DNA of 64,000 bases from Durusdinium trenchii (lineage: Eukaryota > Sar > Dinophyceae > Suessiales > Symbiodiniaceae), in NCBI GenBank assembly GCA_963970005.1, contig CAXAMN010022862.1:264077-328076 (forward strand). The letters are read 5' to 3'. The notes below the pieces were generated by a model, which was not told the DNA's origin, made no database searches, and saw only the letters and a program-made list of their open reading frames with translations. The stretch's first letter is position 1. Each line of letters begins with the position of its first letter. The position numbers were made by a program, and so were the translations under genes. Of this stretch, positions 47,536-60,139 are shown one piece after another.

Positions 47536-47934
47536 TCAGCACTGGTAATCTCGCTCAGGAACTTTTGCCGCTGATGCTGAAACAAGCGCACAACTTTTGA
47601 GGGCCGCTTTTGGCTTACACTCTGTGCAAGAATACTTCCGCTTTCCATGAAAACACATCTTTGCACCCCCGCAGGTGGCGCACTGGATTAGAAGCCTCTG
47701 ATGGCAACAAAAGCTCAGATTATTGACATAGCCCTTCACTACATGTCCACCATCTAGCCTTTGCCAGCCGCACCGTTTCTTGAGTTTTCGCTGGCATTTG
47801 CTGTGACCTTCTTTGGGGCCAATCAGTGAACGTATCAAAGTCTTGGGATTCTCGAAATGCCAACTGCTCGTGATACGTCGGGAACACTCCAAACACCTCA
47901 AGGTTATGGCGGTGCCCTGAGAGACTGTTGGCAA
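47536..47934 (-). CDS. Cys/His-rich segment, possible zinc-binding protein
   Basis: A 132-residue minus frame with CLECSRRI, then SFCCHQRLLIQCATCGGAKM followed by CFHGKRKYSCTECK. The CxxC-G-CxHGKRKxxCxxC pattern resembles repeats of the type CxxCGG..CxHGKRxxxCxxC seen in protist proteins, so zinc binding is plausible. A second minus frame (47720-48163) overlaps its upstream part and is also open (SLIQRFDQKPKSARTPGTAV). I cannot tell which is used where, or whether this joins the exons at 48.2-48.9 kb. Confidence 0.45.
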   Translation of the reverse strand: MPTVSQGTAITLRCLECSRRITSSWHFENPKTLIRSLIGPKEGHSKCQRKLKKRCGWQRLDGGHVVKGYVNNLSFCCHQRLLIQCATCGGAKMCFHGKRKYSCTECKPKAALKSCALVSASAAKVPERDYQC

Positions 47935-48234
47935 AGCCTGGATCAGTGCAGAAATGTGCAGAAGACTCGTAGACCTTGCGCGAGAAGCCTGACCAGCGAC
48001 GTTCCCTTTGGTCGCGCGACGCAGTCTTGGGCGAAACTGTCCTGTTCAGGGCTGGATGGCAGGACAACAGTCGCCGTAGTCGCTGCCACTGCTTCAGGAC
48101 AGCTGTTCCCGGAGTTCTCGCACTCTTCGGTTTCTGGTCAAATCGTTGAATCAAAGAAAGCATGTAGGAGATGGCAGCTTACACCGCCCGGAATGTGCAA
48201 GAGTCTTGCAGGTCCAAATGTTTCAAAGCGCGAA

Positions 48235-48860
48235 TCAGAATTTGTCGCACACGCCATTGAAGCTGCAATTTGTCCTGGCCGTCTTTAGCAGTTGTTTCGC
48301 AAGACTAGCTCCATGTTGTAAAATTGGTGGGCGTAACCAACTTGCACACTTCCGCACCAACCGACAAATGGCATCACCATCCAGGTTTGAATGGCTGAGC
48401 AAGTTGCCTAACAGCATCTCAGCCTCCACAACTAGTTGCAGCTGCTCTCCCTGACAAGCATTGTTGAAACGCAAGCTGTGACGTTCCAAGCGGCGAACCT
48501 GACTCTGGGAAGCCGATATACTTGAAATAATCACATGATCACCATTTGACTTACCAGTTCTCGCCGTCGGAATTGATACGTTCAGTCCTTTCTCACCGAT
48601 ATTCACTCTGCTATCCAAATTTGACATTCCAGAACCTTCCTCCTGTCCAAAGGGTTGCGGAAGAACGTCTACAGCGTCCAGATGGGCAACGTCCTTTTGC
48701 ATTCTGAAGCGGACTTGTTGACCAACCCGCAGGAACACAAACGATTTTGAGAAGGGAATGTGTCTCGGAACGCTCGCAGGGGGTTGATGCTGCTGCACCC
48801 AATACCCCGCCACCATCGTAATTGAGCTGACACACGCGCCCCCTCAGAAAGGCCATCTGA
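48235..48860 (-). CDS. Exon-like segment, possible cold-shock-like N-terminus
   Basis: A 193-residue minus frame (48235-48816) reads HIPFSKSFVFLRVGQQVRFR, MQKDVAHLDAVDV, later SQVRRLERHSLRFNNACQGE and LQLVVEAEMLLGNLLSHSNL. The first part, together with a different frame just upstream (FLRGRVCQLNYDGGGVLG, about 48795-48850), looks like the strands of a cold-shock domain (GRV...GG...FVF..VGQ.VRF...A.DV). The two pieces need a short intron or a frame change. Sequence after the domain is helical. The cold-shock assignment is tentative. Confidence 0.42.
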
Positions 48861-49419
48861 TCATTTCGAGCAAACCGGCACTAGTGCACCCAATCCAATA
48901 TACAGGTCGGCGAAGCTTTGAATATCTTTGAGCCATGAGATGGGAACTGTAGTCCACACGAATAGTAATGTTTTTTTGTTCTATCTGCAAGTCTGCTGTA
49001 AGCTGCTTCGAGCCCGGAAAAGTGGTTACTTAATGTTATTTAAAATTTATATATCACCATTGTGATAATGCGCGGACAACATCCTTTTAAGTGCAGTTCT
49101 TTGGCCAGTGCTACACCGTGGTGATCCCTATCCGCACAAAAAGCGAGCGAAAAAAGCCCACGCCCGTGCCTCCGAGCCCGCAAGCTTTCCGCTGCCATCC
49201 GTGTCAAACCTGTCGACCCACCAGGTGTCCGGTGTCCATCGACGAAGGCCGATAGGAAATGAAGGCTGCGGATTGTGATATCAGCTTAGTTGTTTCAAGT
49301 TTCAGTGGTAGCTAATTGAACAAGTTATGGTGTGCTATCTTGGGCACCAGAATATCTCGGAAAACAGTATGGTTTTGATACGATGCGCAAACTTGCACGA
49401 TCCGTTGTCTCAAGGACAG

Positions 49420-50145
49420 CTACAATTTGCCGCCAAGTCGCTTGTTGAAAGCAGCTGCAATCATCTTCTCCTCACTGTCCAGCTGCATGGTCAAAATGTC
49501 CAGGCCGTTCTGTGCCTGGCTGCGAAGCCGCATCAAACTAACTCCCACTTCAGCAAATGTTTTCCTTTTGAGGATGCACTGGAACATGGACGTCTGAAGT
49601 TTGAAGTGCCAATCTCCTTCTGGCCATTCTTCCAATTCCACTACAGGTCTTCCATGCACAGTATATGCACAGTACTATGCACAGTATATAGGCTTTTGCA
49701 AATTTCCATACTAAACTCGGCTTATTTGCGGATCTGGTCATCATGCAGGGTTTGGATTTAGAGGTCGGTTATTCAACGATCCGCCTAGAGGTCACCGGAG
49801 CTACTGCACCTCGTCAGCCTCACCCTTCATGATGGCTTTGCAGCACTCTTGCACAAAGTATGCCAGTTGGTGCTCCTGTGAAGGTCTCGAAGAACTTGCA
49901 AAAAGGAACTCTCCGAGAACTCCGATAACGTGTCCTCCTTCTGCAAGTACGGACGCTTCTGGAAGAGCTCTAACAACTTCTCCTGAAGACAACCCGCACC
50001 GCCCACACCGCCTGTTCCAGTTTCTTCATACGAAGGTAATCAGCGAAATGGTCCTGGTGTGCCTTGCACTCAGCTGCGACCCTCATGTTGGCAAGGTCCA
50101 CCATCGAGGTGAAGGTCACTTCATTGGCATCCTCGAGCATTTAGA
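49420..50145 (-). CDS. Cluster of exon-like segments of an unrecognised gene
   Basis: Three minus-strand stretches: about 50016-50140 reads EDANEVTFTSMVDLANMRVA then HQDHFADYLRMKKLEQAVW; 49801-49975 reads EHQLAYFVQECCKAIMKGEA; 49420-49640 reads LEEWPEGDWHFKLQTSMFQC then LTMQLDSEEKMIAAAFNKRL. All are amphipathic and protein-like, and the second ends at a possible donor. They may form one helical protein. No family recognised. Confidence 0.42.
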
Positions 50146-51590
50146 CACTAATCTGTCAACTGAACACACACACAAATAACTGTATATATATATGTGTATA
50201 TATATACAATAGGTACCATTCGGTCGGTATAAGTATACACATGGAAATATAACACTTTATAGAATGTATATAACTTTGGAGGCTTTTCTCACTATACATA
50301 AATGTTGCAATCTTGTCAATTTTTCTTAGTATTTTCTGGCCCATCCTGACCAGAGGGAGCTGCACAGCAGCCTCCTAAGGCCTCCCACGTCTTGCTAAGG
50401 AATTCCATGGCCGTGTGCCGTGCCACCAGTCGCAGGCTTGGGCTGATCGCAGCTTTGGAACAAATAACTTTGCGGTGCTCTCTGTAACTGCAAGTGGCAC
50501 TATTCCATCAATGCTCTCTGAATTTCACACGACTCAGCGGCTGAGCTTTTCTGCGACTGCACGCCCGGCACGTAGTCTCTGTGTGTATTTGAAGCATCAC
50601 GATCACTTTCTAATTGATTTTTGACCTGTATGGTGCACTTCAATGGGGGCACTAGATTGAAAGAATGGATGAGTGGATCAGTTACTAGCAAATGCCTATT
50701 CTGGCGCCGAATTTAGGCCCAGGTTAACTATCAGGTGCCGCATTTAGGCCCGGGGTGGCTGAGTTAGCCACTCCGCGAAAACCTCGCAAGCCACTTCGGC
50801 GAGCTTCATGGCCTGGCACAAGTCATGTTCATCTGAACACAAAACATAAACTCGTCGTAGGGCATGAAGTCTCTGCAATTTGGGGAAGCAATGGAAGCAA
50901 CTGTCGTCTCGCCCACGCTAGAATAGCGAATAGCGCGGAGAACATGCTAAGCTAAGCCTAAGCACACGGCCTGGCAGTGACCCCCTGCCGGAGCAATGAA
51001 GGACAATGACAGAAACATTGGAAGGATGTCATTGTATCATAGCTGCGGCAGAAGTGCATGTCAATCTTGGATTTGGATATGTTCGGAATTGATGTGTGGA
51101 TTTGATATCACTTCTCGCTCGGATTTAAATCTCAGTACCAGCTACATGTTGATCTCAAAGATTCCATTTTTCGAATCTCAACTAATGTCCGTAGCGCCCT
51201 GCCTTCCGCAACAGGTAAGCGTAGTGTACGCTGCCACCTCACGCATGTGCAGACTTCGCGGTCTTCAAGACCTCTTCAAGACCTTGAACAACCTATCCTT
51301 TCGACGCAATGGTCGACCATTTGTGGCCTGGGATCTTCACGGGGATCGGCACCTGCAAAGAATGGATCATTGAATAACATTTTGGTTTATCCTATTATCT
51401 GTACCAGTGGATGATGATGGTTAGCAAAGGCCTTGTTCAAAAATGATTATAATTGTTTACTGACTGTCACAGGCAATAGGACAAACCCTAGAATAAATTC
51501 TCCAATTTCAATCGTTCGAAGTGGTCTTGAAAAACATTGTTTGGCCAAACAGGCTCTGGCGGGACTTGATGTCTGCGTGGTATGCCGTAC
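50146..51590. other. Spacer with AT dinucleotide tract, no gene assigned
   Basis: ATAT/GTAT tract at about 50178-50215. The remaining open frames on both strands are unconvincing. Confidence 0.4.
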
Positions 51591-51594
51591 AATT

Positions 51595-53640
51595 TCAGAA
51601 GGCGTGGAGGCACTCCCATGCCTGCTTGATGGCAAAGTTCAGGCCTTTTCCCTTGAAGTATTCCGTCCTGTGGGAAACAACAATGTAGGCATTTGCAACT
51701 AGCGTGGTCCAAGGGGAGGAGCAAATCCGGCAAACCCAGTACTGGTACAGGGCAATCATGGCAGTCATTCAGAAAATTAACAGAATCTTCTGTGGTGCTA
51801 TAATACGATGCACAGGACAAGTGCCGCTGCTTGTGTCATGATTGTCATGGATTCAAGCTTGTGATGAAAACCAAAAATCTTGCACGCCTGGTGTTTGGAA
51901 CGCCGTAACTTACGCAAAGAAACCTGCCGTGACACAGCCAAAGGTGAGAGGTCTCTTGGTCCGTTGCTGCAACAAATTGCTTTCAGTCTGGTCATTCCTC
52001 AAGCAACTAGCATGAGGCTTAGTATGAAAATATGTAAGTTCAGCATTCATCTTGTCGGAACCGAATGGAGTTTGAGCAATTGTATGTTGATGTATGCTGA
52101 ACCACTGAACCTCCTTGAAATGAATATGAATGATGCGTTCTCCGCTGCAGGTCCTTTTTTCCAGAGCGGCGCTTGGGCTCAGGGTCTGTGACTCTGGCGG
52201 ACATTCCCGGAATGTGTGCACGAGGACATGTGGATACCGAACATGTAGCCATGCTATCAATGCGGCCGTGGTGTCCCAATTGACCTAAATGAATGCAAAC
52301 AAATCCATCATAATCCATCTTGTTACTTGTTCGTATTTCCAGGATTGTCCAGCTCAAAGGAATCCAGCACAGGTGTCAAGCTGCAAGAGCCTCTCACGTA
52401 TTCCATGGCCAGAGGTCTCTGAAGGAGTCCCTGTCAGGATCCTTGGATGCAGTGCAGCCCGGGTTTAGTTCCAGTCTGTGGCTGCATCTCACAGACTGGT
52501 CATGTGAATGCCAAGGAGCACAAGGGCGCCCAAGAGAAAACCTGGGCAGGAAAAGTACTTGAGGGCATTTGGCCCCAAGAGGGATACAAAGTAAGAACCA
52601 AGTAAGCTCTTGAACTTGCTCTTGCCATCTGCTGCCTTGCCTTGAAAGATTCGTATATATATATATAACGAGAAACCCGTTGAGTTCTACCTGTGCCAAG
52701 GTCTGCCAAATGAAGTCCCAAGGAACTCAAGAGTGCTTTGATGTCTTGCCGCGCTTGGCATCCAGCATATCGTCCGAGAAAGTCCTGTGGGCATCGACTT
52801 GTATCCGTCGAAGTGACCTCAAACAATGGAGCATCCCGGGCATCTCAAATGGCAACAACGTTGCCGTGTCCCCCTGAAAAATGTGTTCTATCGAATAGTG
52901 TCCTTTATACTGTCTACTGGCTATCTGCAACTCTAGGCCTCTAGGCCCCTTCTTCAGGGCACCTGCAGCTGCCGGAAATTTGTAGAAACTACATGCCGCA
53001 CTTGTACAGTACAAGATTCGGCTACTACGTTGCCGAAGCTCTTGCAACCAAGTTCACACTCAAACACAGGCAAAGAATGGGCTTGGTGGTGCAAAGGAAA
53101 CACACACACACACATACATAACAGTGCATAATGTATATACATATATATATATACATATATGTATATATATATATATATGAGAGCGCATGTTGGGATCATT
53201 CTTCGGTGCATTCGTGAAGTTTGGAGGCCTCCGTGTGTATGGAATCTGCGTGTTATGGTGTATTTGGTGATTATTGGATGTTATTAGCATTGAGGTAACC
53301 AGTAGGACTGATTTCGTTGATCTTCGCCTGACAATCTGAAAAGCCTGGTCAACGAATGCTCAGCAGGACAAATGAAGCGGCCCAACCCAAAAAATACCAA
53401 AGCCAGTCGAAGACGGCCACCATTGTGCCAAGTTGCAATGCCCAAGTTGTGAAGTGTGCAAAGCAAAAGGCCGGCCAGCATCATGGTAAGTAAACCTGTC
53501 CGTTTCAAACATCGGTGAACACGTCGGTGTTGTGATTGATCAAATGGGTATTGAGATAGCATACTATTCCCCTGACAGTCGAAGTATGTCGAAATCACTT
53601 GCTCTTCATCGTTTTGCCACTGAAAAATCCATCTCAAAAG
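51595..53640 (-). CDS. Exon cluster of a probable multi-pass membrane protein, unrecognised
   Basis: From 5' to 3' on the minus strand: 53284-53637 reads TGLLTMMLAGLLLCTLHNLG and LRLALVFFGLGRFICPAEHS, two hydrophobic stretches; 52727-52870 reads QGDTATLLPFEMPGMLHCLR then RTFSDDMLDAKRG; about 52490-52620 reads KFKSLLGSYFVSLLGPNALK then CPGFLLGALVLLGIHMTSL, another likely membrane segment; about 51600-51760 reads YWVCRICSSPWTTLVANAYI then RTEYFKGKGLNFAIKQAWEC. The last part is faintly reminiscent of choline-transporter-like proteins (NAYI... followed by an amphipathic stretch), but I do not claim that. The exons could belong to more than one gene. Confidence 0.42.
53098..53180. repeat. (CA)n and (TA)n microsatellite
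   Basis: A CA run at 53100-53115 followed by TATA/CATA tracts to about 53178, in presumed intron. Confidence 0.9.
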
Positions 53641-54388
53641 CTGTCAATGTTGCAGCCATGGCTCACAACACGCCAGTGGCGTAAGCCTAACACAGGCAAG
53701 AAGGGAACATTGCTCTACCACCTCCTGCACAAACACCTACAAATTCACAGCTTGTTGACAACTATGTTAACACTCTTCGACCAAGTGAGCAGGGATCGTT
53801 ACTTCATCTGATGCGGGCTGAGGAACTCCTTGACTCTGTGTTGCTAGCCTCAAGATTGCAAAATGCAATGTGATTCAATTCACCTTGTTCTGGACCCAAA
53901 GATAACCCAGAAATCTATATATAGGCTCAAGATGACTCACGAATCGGGGCGCCATCTTAAACTCTCGACAAAACCTAGCTTTTGCCTCTTTCGGGCAAGT
54001 CTCTGCCCACGAATGTCAGAAGAATGACTGTTCATCACCGACCTTGGACGAAGAAAAGGGCGACGGACACAGCGTCTACAGGGCGTCTTTGAACTCATAA
54101 GCATTCATAAGCAACAGCAAACAGCAACTATGTAACCTGCAGACTTCTTTGTGCTTTTGGTGTGAGTATGTCCTACTGTATCCAGCGCACAATTCTGGCA
54201 AATCGTACTTCTTGGGAATAAGACGTGGGCGGAGATGAGAGATGGAACTGAATGGAAAATGGAAGGGAGCTGAAAGCGATTGGTTCCGCTGAAAGCTCCC
54301 TATACACCTGACCTGCTTGGACAGAAAAGCTGCGGCCATAAATCCTTGCGTGCGCATGGACTCACTAGTCAATCACCCGACCCTAGCC
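53641..54388. other. Spacer, no convincing gene
   Basis: Short open frames on both strands without motifs. Confidence 0.3.
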
Positions 54389-55790
54389 TTACAAAAGCCT
54401 TTCAGCATTTCTGCACACGAGAAAAAGAGGCAACACTTCAACTTCAGGGTGGGCGCACGTGCCGCGAGGTCTGAGGATTCTCTGAACCTGTGGCATCTCG
54501 TCCACGCTCACAGCGATCAAACGGACATGACGTGCGGGTTCGCCCGTGGCGACACATGGAGAAACCGCCACCCAGCATGGCTAGGTTGAGAGGTTAATCT
54601 AGTCAGTCCTTTCTAGCAACACTAATAGCACTGAGGTCGCTTACAGTAGGGCTTCATTATACAGGTCAAAAAACAGGATCTTTCCTCGTGGTCTGCTGCT
54701 GCACTCTCCTGCAGCATAAATCAATCCCACCACGGAAACGTAAAGAACTCATGGAAGGGGCTGTATGTTTGCTTCAGGGGTGCGTACATCACTCTTTGCC
54801 GATGCTTCTGCATCTCAAAACAGCAAGAAATTTGGTTCCTTGGGTCAAGGTTCTGGGCCTCCAATAAGTACTTGTTGATGACCTCAGAGGCATTATCACC
54901 TCAGTATGGGCGTTGATTCGATCCTTGCACTCTGTACAGTTGTTGAAGAGATCAAGCGAGCCAACAACACAAAACAAGCCAAAATCAACAACAAACAAGA
55001 TGCACTTAGAGAAAATTGAGAAATCACCACTTCCTCAAGCCCTTGGTGTTCTTGCATGCTTGTGTATGCCGCTTGTTTGATTGCTACTTGGCCATGCACC
55101 GCAAGCGAATGTATCAAGAACACTCTTGTCGATGACGGTGTCGAAACTGCTCTCTGACAAACCTGTTGCCGTAACCCCCAACAACCGCTTTTGCACCACA
55201 CAATCACTCCACAACAGGCTTGGGAAACGCAATTCTCAAGAAGCGGCTGCTAGCGGCTAGCAGTCTTGACCCAAGAAGACCACCGGACATCGTGACACGA
55301 TTTGAACCGGGTTTGTTCCTTACTACGAGCCATGTAAGTGTGGAGACTTTCTTGATCTGCAGTTGCGCAGTTTCTTCATTTGAGATGCTGAACTCTCGCC
55401 TGTAGAGGTGGCATCCATTTCGAGCCTTGAGACTTGAGAGCGTCCCGTGCTGGAGCTGGTAGGGTAACAAAGGAGCACGGAGCAAGGCTCGCTATGTCCG
55501 AGTCACACACCCATCTTCACATCATCTTTGGGGGTCACTGGCTTACTCTACAAACTCATGGACCGTGATGGATCCTGTGTAGTGTGTAGTGCCGCTACCA
55601 CTGGTGTTGATTAGCAGCGATCCAACACCAGTCTGAGCGTTCCGGGCCACTTCAGTTCGGGCCGCATGTCCTTGTTCCTGGCATGTGCGTGACTGGTCTG
55701 AATATTGAAAACGGCGGAACCATGGGTCTTCAGGATTGCATGAAGGTCTTGATCTATTGTGAACTACTTCTGAATGTGCTCTCCTCTGTG
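54389..55790 (-). CDS. Exon-like segments of unrecognised gene(s)
   Basis: Minus-strand stretches: about 55600-55760 reads DLHAILKTHGSAVFNIQTSH then RNKDMRPELKWPGTLRLVLD; about 55250-55410 reads SNEETAQLQIKKVSTLTWLV; about 54730-54890 reads EVINKYLLEAQNLDPRNQIS then YAPLKQTYSPFHEFFTFPW; 54389-54571 reads GEPARHVRLIAVSVDEMPQV. They are collinear and protein-like but not in a known family. A plus-strand frame at 55683-55937 overlaps the first one and is the main competitor. Confidence 0.35.
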
Positions 55791-55859
55791 GGCGATGAAT
55801 ATCCAACGGAATCCAACCCATTCGTGCACTTGGTGCACTTGACTGAAACACTGTTCGAA

Positions 55860-56856
55860 CAACAGAACACTTTACCTTACTTTACTTCAAGTGATCCCCC
55901 ACTATGGCATTTCGAGGATCTGGCGCTCGTGGTTTAGGTCCGGTGGTGCCCACTGCGATCTGCCACTGGTGGTTCGGTCCGGTGGTATCGCTCTCTGGAG
56001 CTGGAAGGGAGGCAAAGGAGGAGAATCAAAAGGTGAAGGAGGGAGAAGAAAAGGGAAGGAGGAGGCGGTGGAAGCAACTTTGATAAAGTCTAACAACCCT
56101 CAAATGGCAGGTGGGGAACAAGGGAAGCCTGTTGAAATCCTGGAAGTGAGACGGCTGACCTCGCGGCCATCTGTTGCACACAAACCTGCAGTCAGCTCAT
56201 TTTTGCTCTCCCTCTCGTCATGACAGACTCGTCTTGTTTTAGCTCTTGCATGTCGGCCTCTGCATTGTCAATGTTTGTAATGTCCTTATAGCCATGGTCA
56301 TACCTTAGAGATGGTTGAATGGACAGCAACGTGGCATTGGCAACCTCTGTCACCTAGAAGGCAACTTACAAAAACCATGCTGACAGGTCTGCACAGCGAC
56401 CGGGCACATTTTCAACTTCATACACTGCTGGTACTGGAAGGAAGTACAGTACCCAGTGCGAGGAGGGCCCTCAAGATCCTTCAAGGCAGTCTCGGATTTA
56501 GCGAAACCTTGGCTTCTGGCATTGCTTCGGGCAGCAACGAGTTGCCGCATCCCATGTGCAGGATCGAAGCATCTAATCTACCAGAGGTGGCCTGGCAAAG
56601 GACTTACGTTCCACATCAAACATAGCCAAAACCACAAATCCACAGGCTTTCAAAACAAGGCATCTGCCGTTTAGATGCATTTAGGGTCATCCGAAGAACA
56701 CCGCTGCTCTGCCATCATCCCATTGTGAAACTGGGTCGCAGAAACCCCTGCCCTGGCCCAAAACATGTCCAGCCCACATTCCATGGAGTTCAAAAATCGG
56801 GGAACTGTTGCAAGCAATCAAATAACCAACACAACCATTGGCACATACATCTAACA
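55860..56856. other. Spacer with purine-rich tract
   Basis: An AGGGAGG/GGAGAAG-rich purine tract at about 56005-56070. No supported exon. Confidence 0.4.
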
Positions 56857-58045
56857 TCATATAAGAGCCTCACCATGGCACCAACACATCGATGCTCGAG
56901 GACATCGATGCTCGGGCATCATCGCATCATCTTCGGATGGTGATGATACGGCCACTGGCGAAATGGCCTCCTTGATGAGGCTTTCAAGCTCTGCAAAGCT
57001 CTCAAGCCACTCGAAAGGAGAAGGATCACTGCGATACCTCCAGGGGTAGTTAGGTAGGGTGACTACACACCTACCCCAAACGGGCTTTCTAAATAGGAAC
57101 TGCCATGTGGAACATGCCAGCTCATGCTGATCTAGCGATTGGTTGGAGCAGCAAATGCTGGTGTGCACAGGTATAGGAGTATAAGAGCATCAGTGTATGG
57201 GCCTAACAAATGAGAACATTACTTTCACCCAGTTGGACCTATCCTTTGAAGCCAATTGTTGGACTCGTGAAAAATCCCACCAAAGTGCTACAGCAGCAGC
57301 TGGCACCTTTTGTTCCAGTAGCCTCTCCCATCACCGTAGCCTGGCGCCTCAGCTCCGGCGTTGTTTGACGAGAGCTGACTCGACAGCTGATGCTCTGAGA
57401 CTTGAGCTGCTTCGACTTCCTTGTTTGGTTCTGCACCTCCAACGTATGAAACTTTGGGTATCAGGCACGGCTTGAACATACATACTCAAAAATAGGATAC
57501 CTCCTGAACCTCTACCTCTCCAAAATATTGTAATATATATATATATGTGTTTTTATGTGTTATGTTATTCTATACCCGGGACACAAACAGGTATGACATA
57601 GTATGACCAGGTCAACTGCTTTGTTTCCTCTTTCTGCAGCATTCTGGACCTGAAAAAGCATCCAAACTAGAACCCAAGAACATGAAGGACACGTAGGTTT
57701 CTTCGAGAAACTGAAAAAACTGAACTGAAAGAAACATGTAACGAACATCTATTAATCAAAAGCGAGCGCAGTGAACATAATATGTAATTTCAAACACTTC
57801 TGGCCGGCAACATTTCTGGCCACGACAAACATGCCACAAAGGCCATTGGTCTGAGTGTCAATCGCCATGGATGCCTCCAAGGGATTCGATGAGAGAGCCA
57901 CAAAGGGCCCCCCTCAAACTTTGGAGGGCACAAGTCCAGTTTGACCCAGTATAGGTGCTTGAGAGTGCTTGCCACTGCACCAATCCTAGCCAGTGAGCAA
58001 GCCACCTGGGGAGCACAATTGACCGACGCGCCGGGTGGAACCACA
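56857..58045 (-). CDS. Exon-like segments of unrecognised gene(s)
   Basis: 57790-58044 minus reads QVACSLARIGAVASTLKHLY, WVKLDLCPPKFEGGPLWL then SHRIPWRHPWRLTLRPMAF. 56857-57168 minus reads ACSTWQFLFRKPVWGRCVVT, then SPFEWLESFAELESLIKEAI and an acidic SPSEDD. The second, with aromatic and acidic patches, looks like a real exon end. No family recognised. A GACATCGATGCTCG-type short tandem duplication lies at 56888-56920. Confidence 0.38.
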
Positions 58046-58169
58046 CGCTGGAGCCAATGGCTCCTTCATCCGCCCACGACCTACTGACGGCAATGGCCGC
58101 CAGCGGGCCACTGTCAATGACGAAATCACCAGCCGAATCACAAAAATAAACACATATAAACATGTTGTG

Positions 58170-58215
58170 TATATATATAATATATAATCATATCGATATA
58201 TATATATATATGTAT
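58170..58215. repeat. (TA)n microsatellite
   Basis: TATATA tract interrupted by ATCATATCGA. A similar tract is at about 57528-57545. Confidence 0.85.
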
Positions 58216-58699
58216 GTTTTATCATGTTTTCATTATCTGCCAAGTAATAGATACAACAAAGAAACATATAACCCTCCTCGAGCAGCAAAAGCCATACATA
58301 CACATAAACGATATTAAACGATCATGTTTTGTCTCATTCATTGGGGCCTAGTCACCGGTTTACACAAATGTCAGTGAGAGGCTGGAAAAAAGCGAGGGCA
58401 AGTGCCGCGCCAGAAATACGATGAAGTACGGCAGTGGTCGACTTACCGGCGACATCTTGGTCTCTCTGAAATCATGCCAGTACTCAATGGGTTTCAATGG
58501 CTTCTCATAGTAAGCCATATGGCTTATTCAATGGGTTTCACCATTGGTTTCGCCGGATCCTTCGATCCCTGGAGCCGAACTGTTCACATACGCCGCGCGT
58601 AAACATACGCCGAACTCCGTTCACATCTGCGACGGCAGCGGCGTTTTTCGGCATGGTGAGGAGCTCACTCTGGTGAACAAGGCCATATATATTTGTTTG

Positions 58700-59285
58700 C
58701 CTTCTGGTTCAATACTGCATGAAGCAGGTGAGGGAAAAAGCGTGAAATCTTACGGTACAGTGGGTACAGTAAAACAACACGGTGAAGCTCCCAGTCTTGC
58801 TGCGATGATTTGTTTGGATTAGAGTGACCAGTGACTCTCGACGCAAACATGCCCATCCCAGCACCCTTCTTTGGCAAACCTTTTCTGCAGCGCACATGAG
58901 AAGCAGGGCCTCAACACATGAGACCCCACAAACGTCCAAGATGTGGTGAGAAGCAGCTTGTTTCAAACAGGACCTGCAAGCTACACTGCCTATACAGCTC
59001 CTAGCTCGACCCAGTTGCGTCCAGGCTAGCCATGACCTTGCAAGAGATGCTGAACAGCTTGCTCTCTAGTTCAGAAGGTTTCTTATGGTTTCTTGCCTTT
59101 GCAGTGGCTGGAGCACGCAAAACAGCCTCCTCACAGGTTGCAAACGGTCACAGTATCCAAGTGAATCTCCCCAACCTTCGTTGGTCTCCATGCATGACAT
59201 GTGGAGACCCAACGCAATTTCAATCCTCGTTCTTGAAAAGCTCCCGAAGTCTTTCCAAATCCTCAACCTGGCGCATTGTTACAAG
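58700..59285 (-). CDS. Exon-like segments of unrecognised gene
   Basis: About 59220-59280 minus reads MRQVEDLERLRELFKNED, then after a presumed intron about 59025-59140 reads CEEAVLRAPATAKARNHKKP then SELESKLFSISCKVMASL, and 58820-58966 reads HHILDVCGVSCVEALLLMCA then EKVCQRRVLGWACLRRE. Helical, charged and consistent with one protein. Unrecognised. Confidence 0.38.
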
Positions 59286-60060
59286 TATCAAATAGTATAA
59301 GTCTGCAAGGAACCAAACACTACTTAATGGCGCAACTCATTCAGCAACACCACACTTCACACTGCAAACCAACTTGATACTGCTTCTTCTATGACGTTGT
59401 TGTGCGTCCACCTTTGGATTTGCAGTTCAACTCAACTCAACTCTGTCAAGTTGCCTCATCTATGTCCCACCATCGCGGTAACCTAGGCACGATCCGACAT
59501 TCACCCTGTCATTCTTGGCGTCTCCTTGCCAAGGCCGGCACACTGCAACTCGCATGCCTCTCCTGAGCTGCTTGGGGGGAGGGCCCAGTGCTATTCCAGA
59601 GGTGAACACCTGGGAAGCACGCCAGGCCCCACTCAGAGCGCACTTGTTCACGATCACATCTGAATAGGGCTCTTATGGATATAGAATCTCTCACACTTCC
59701 ATGTTTTTCTTCACTTCTTCTTTCGGAGTCTTCACCGTGCCAACCCAAGCATTCGACCCCCGGGTCCCAGTCTTCACCGTGTTTCATCGTACCTGTCCGC
59801 GATGCCCGTCGATTCGGCCCGACTCCGGACCGAGCCACTCTTCCAGGCGCGCTTTGGTGGCTTCGAAGGTGCTTGGCCTCATATGCTGACATAAGATCTC
59901 ACCATGTCCCTTCTTGATTCTAGCCCGTAATGCCGGCAAACGCATGTGCTTCCTGTGTCCTCTTACGCCACTTTATACTTTGCTATAGCAGCTGCTTTCC
60001 GGGATGAACGACCAGCGAACTGCCCAATGCAGTGCTGAGGAGCAAACTGACTCCATGGCA
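59286..60060. other. Spacer, no gene assigned
   Basis: Open frames on both strands at 59509-59917 compete and neither is convincing. A TCTTCACCGTG phrase occurs twice (about 59728 and 59771). Confidence 0.3.
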
Positions 60061-60139
60061 ATTCCTAGGTGAAAAGGAGATCGAACCTGTCTTCATCCGG
60101 CATACTTATAGATGACATAAAAATACATAAAACATAATT

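Noticed and set aside
55683-55937. Plus-strand 84-residue frame as a gene
   Set aside because: It is protein-like but overlaps a minus-strand frame that fits the surrounding minus-strand exons; kept only as a competitor.
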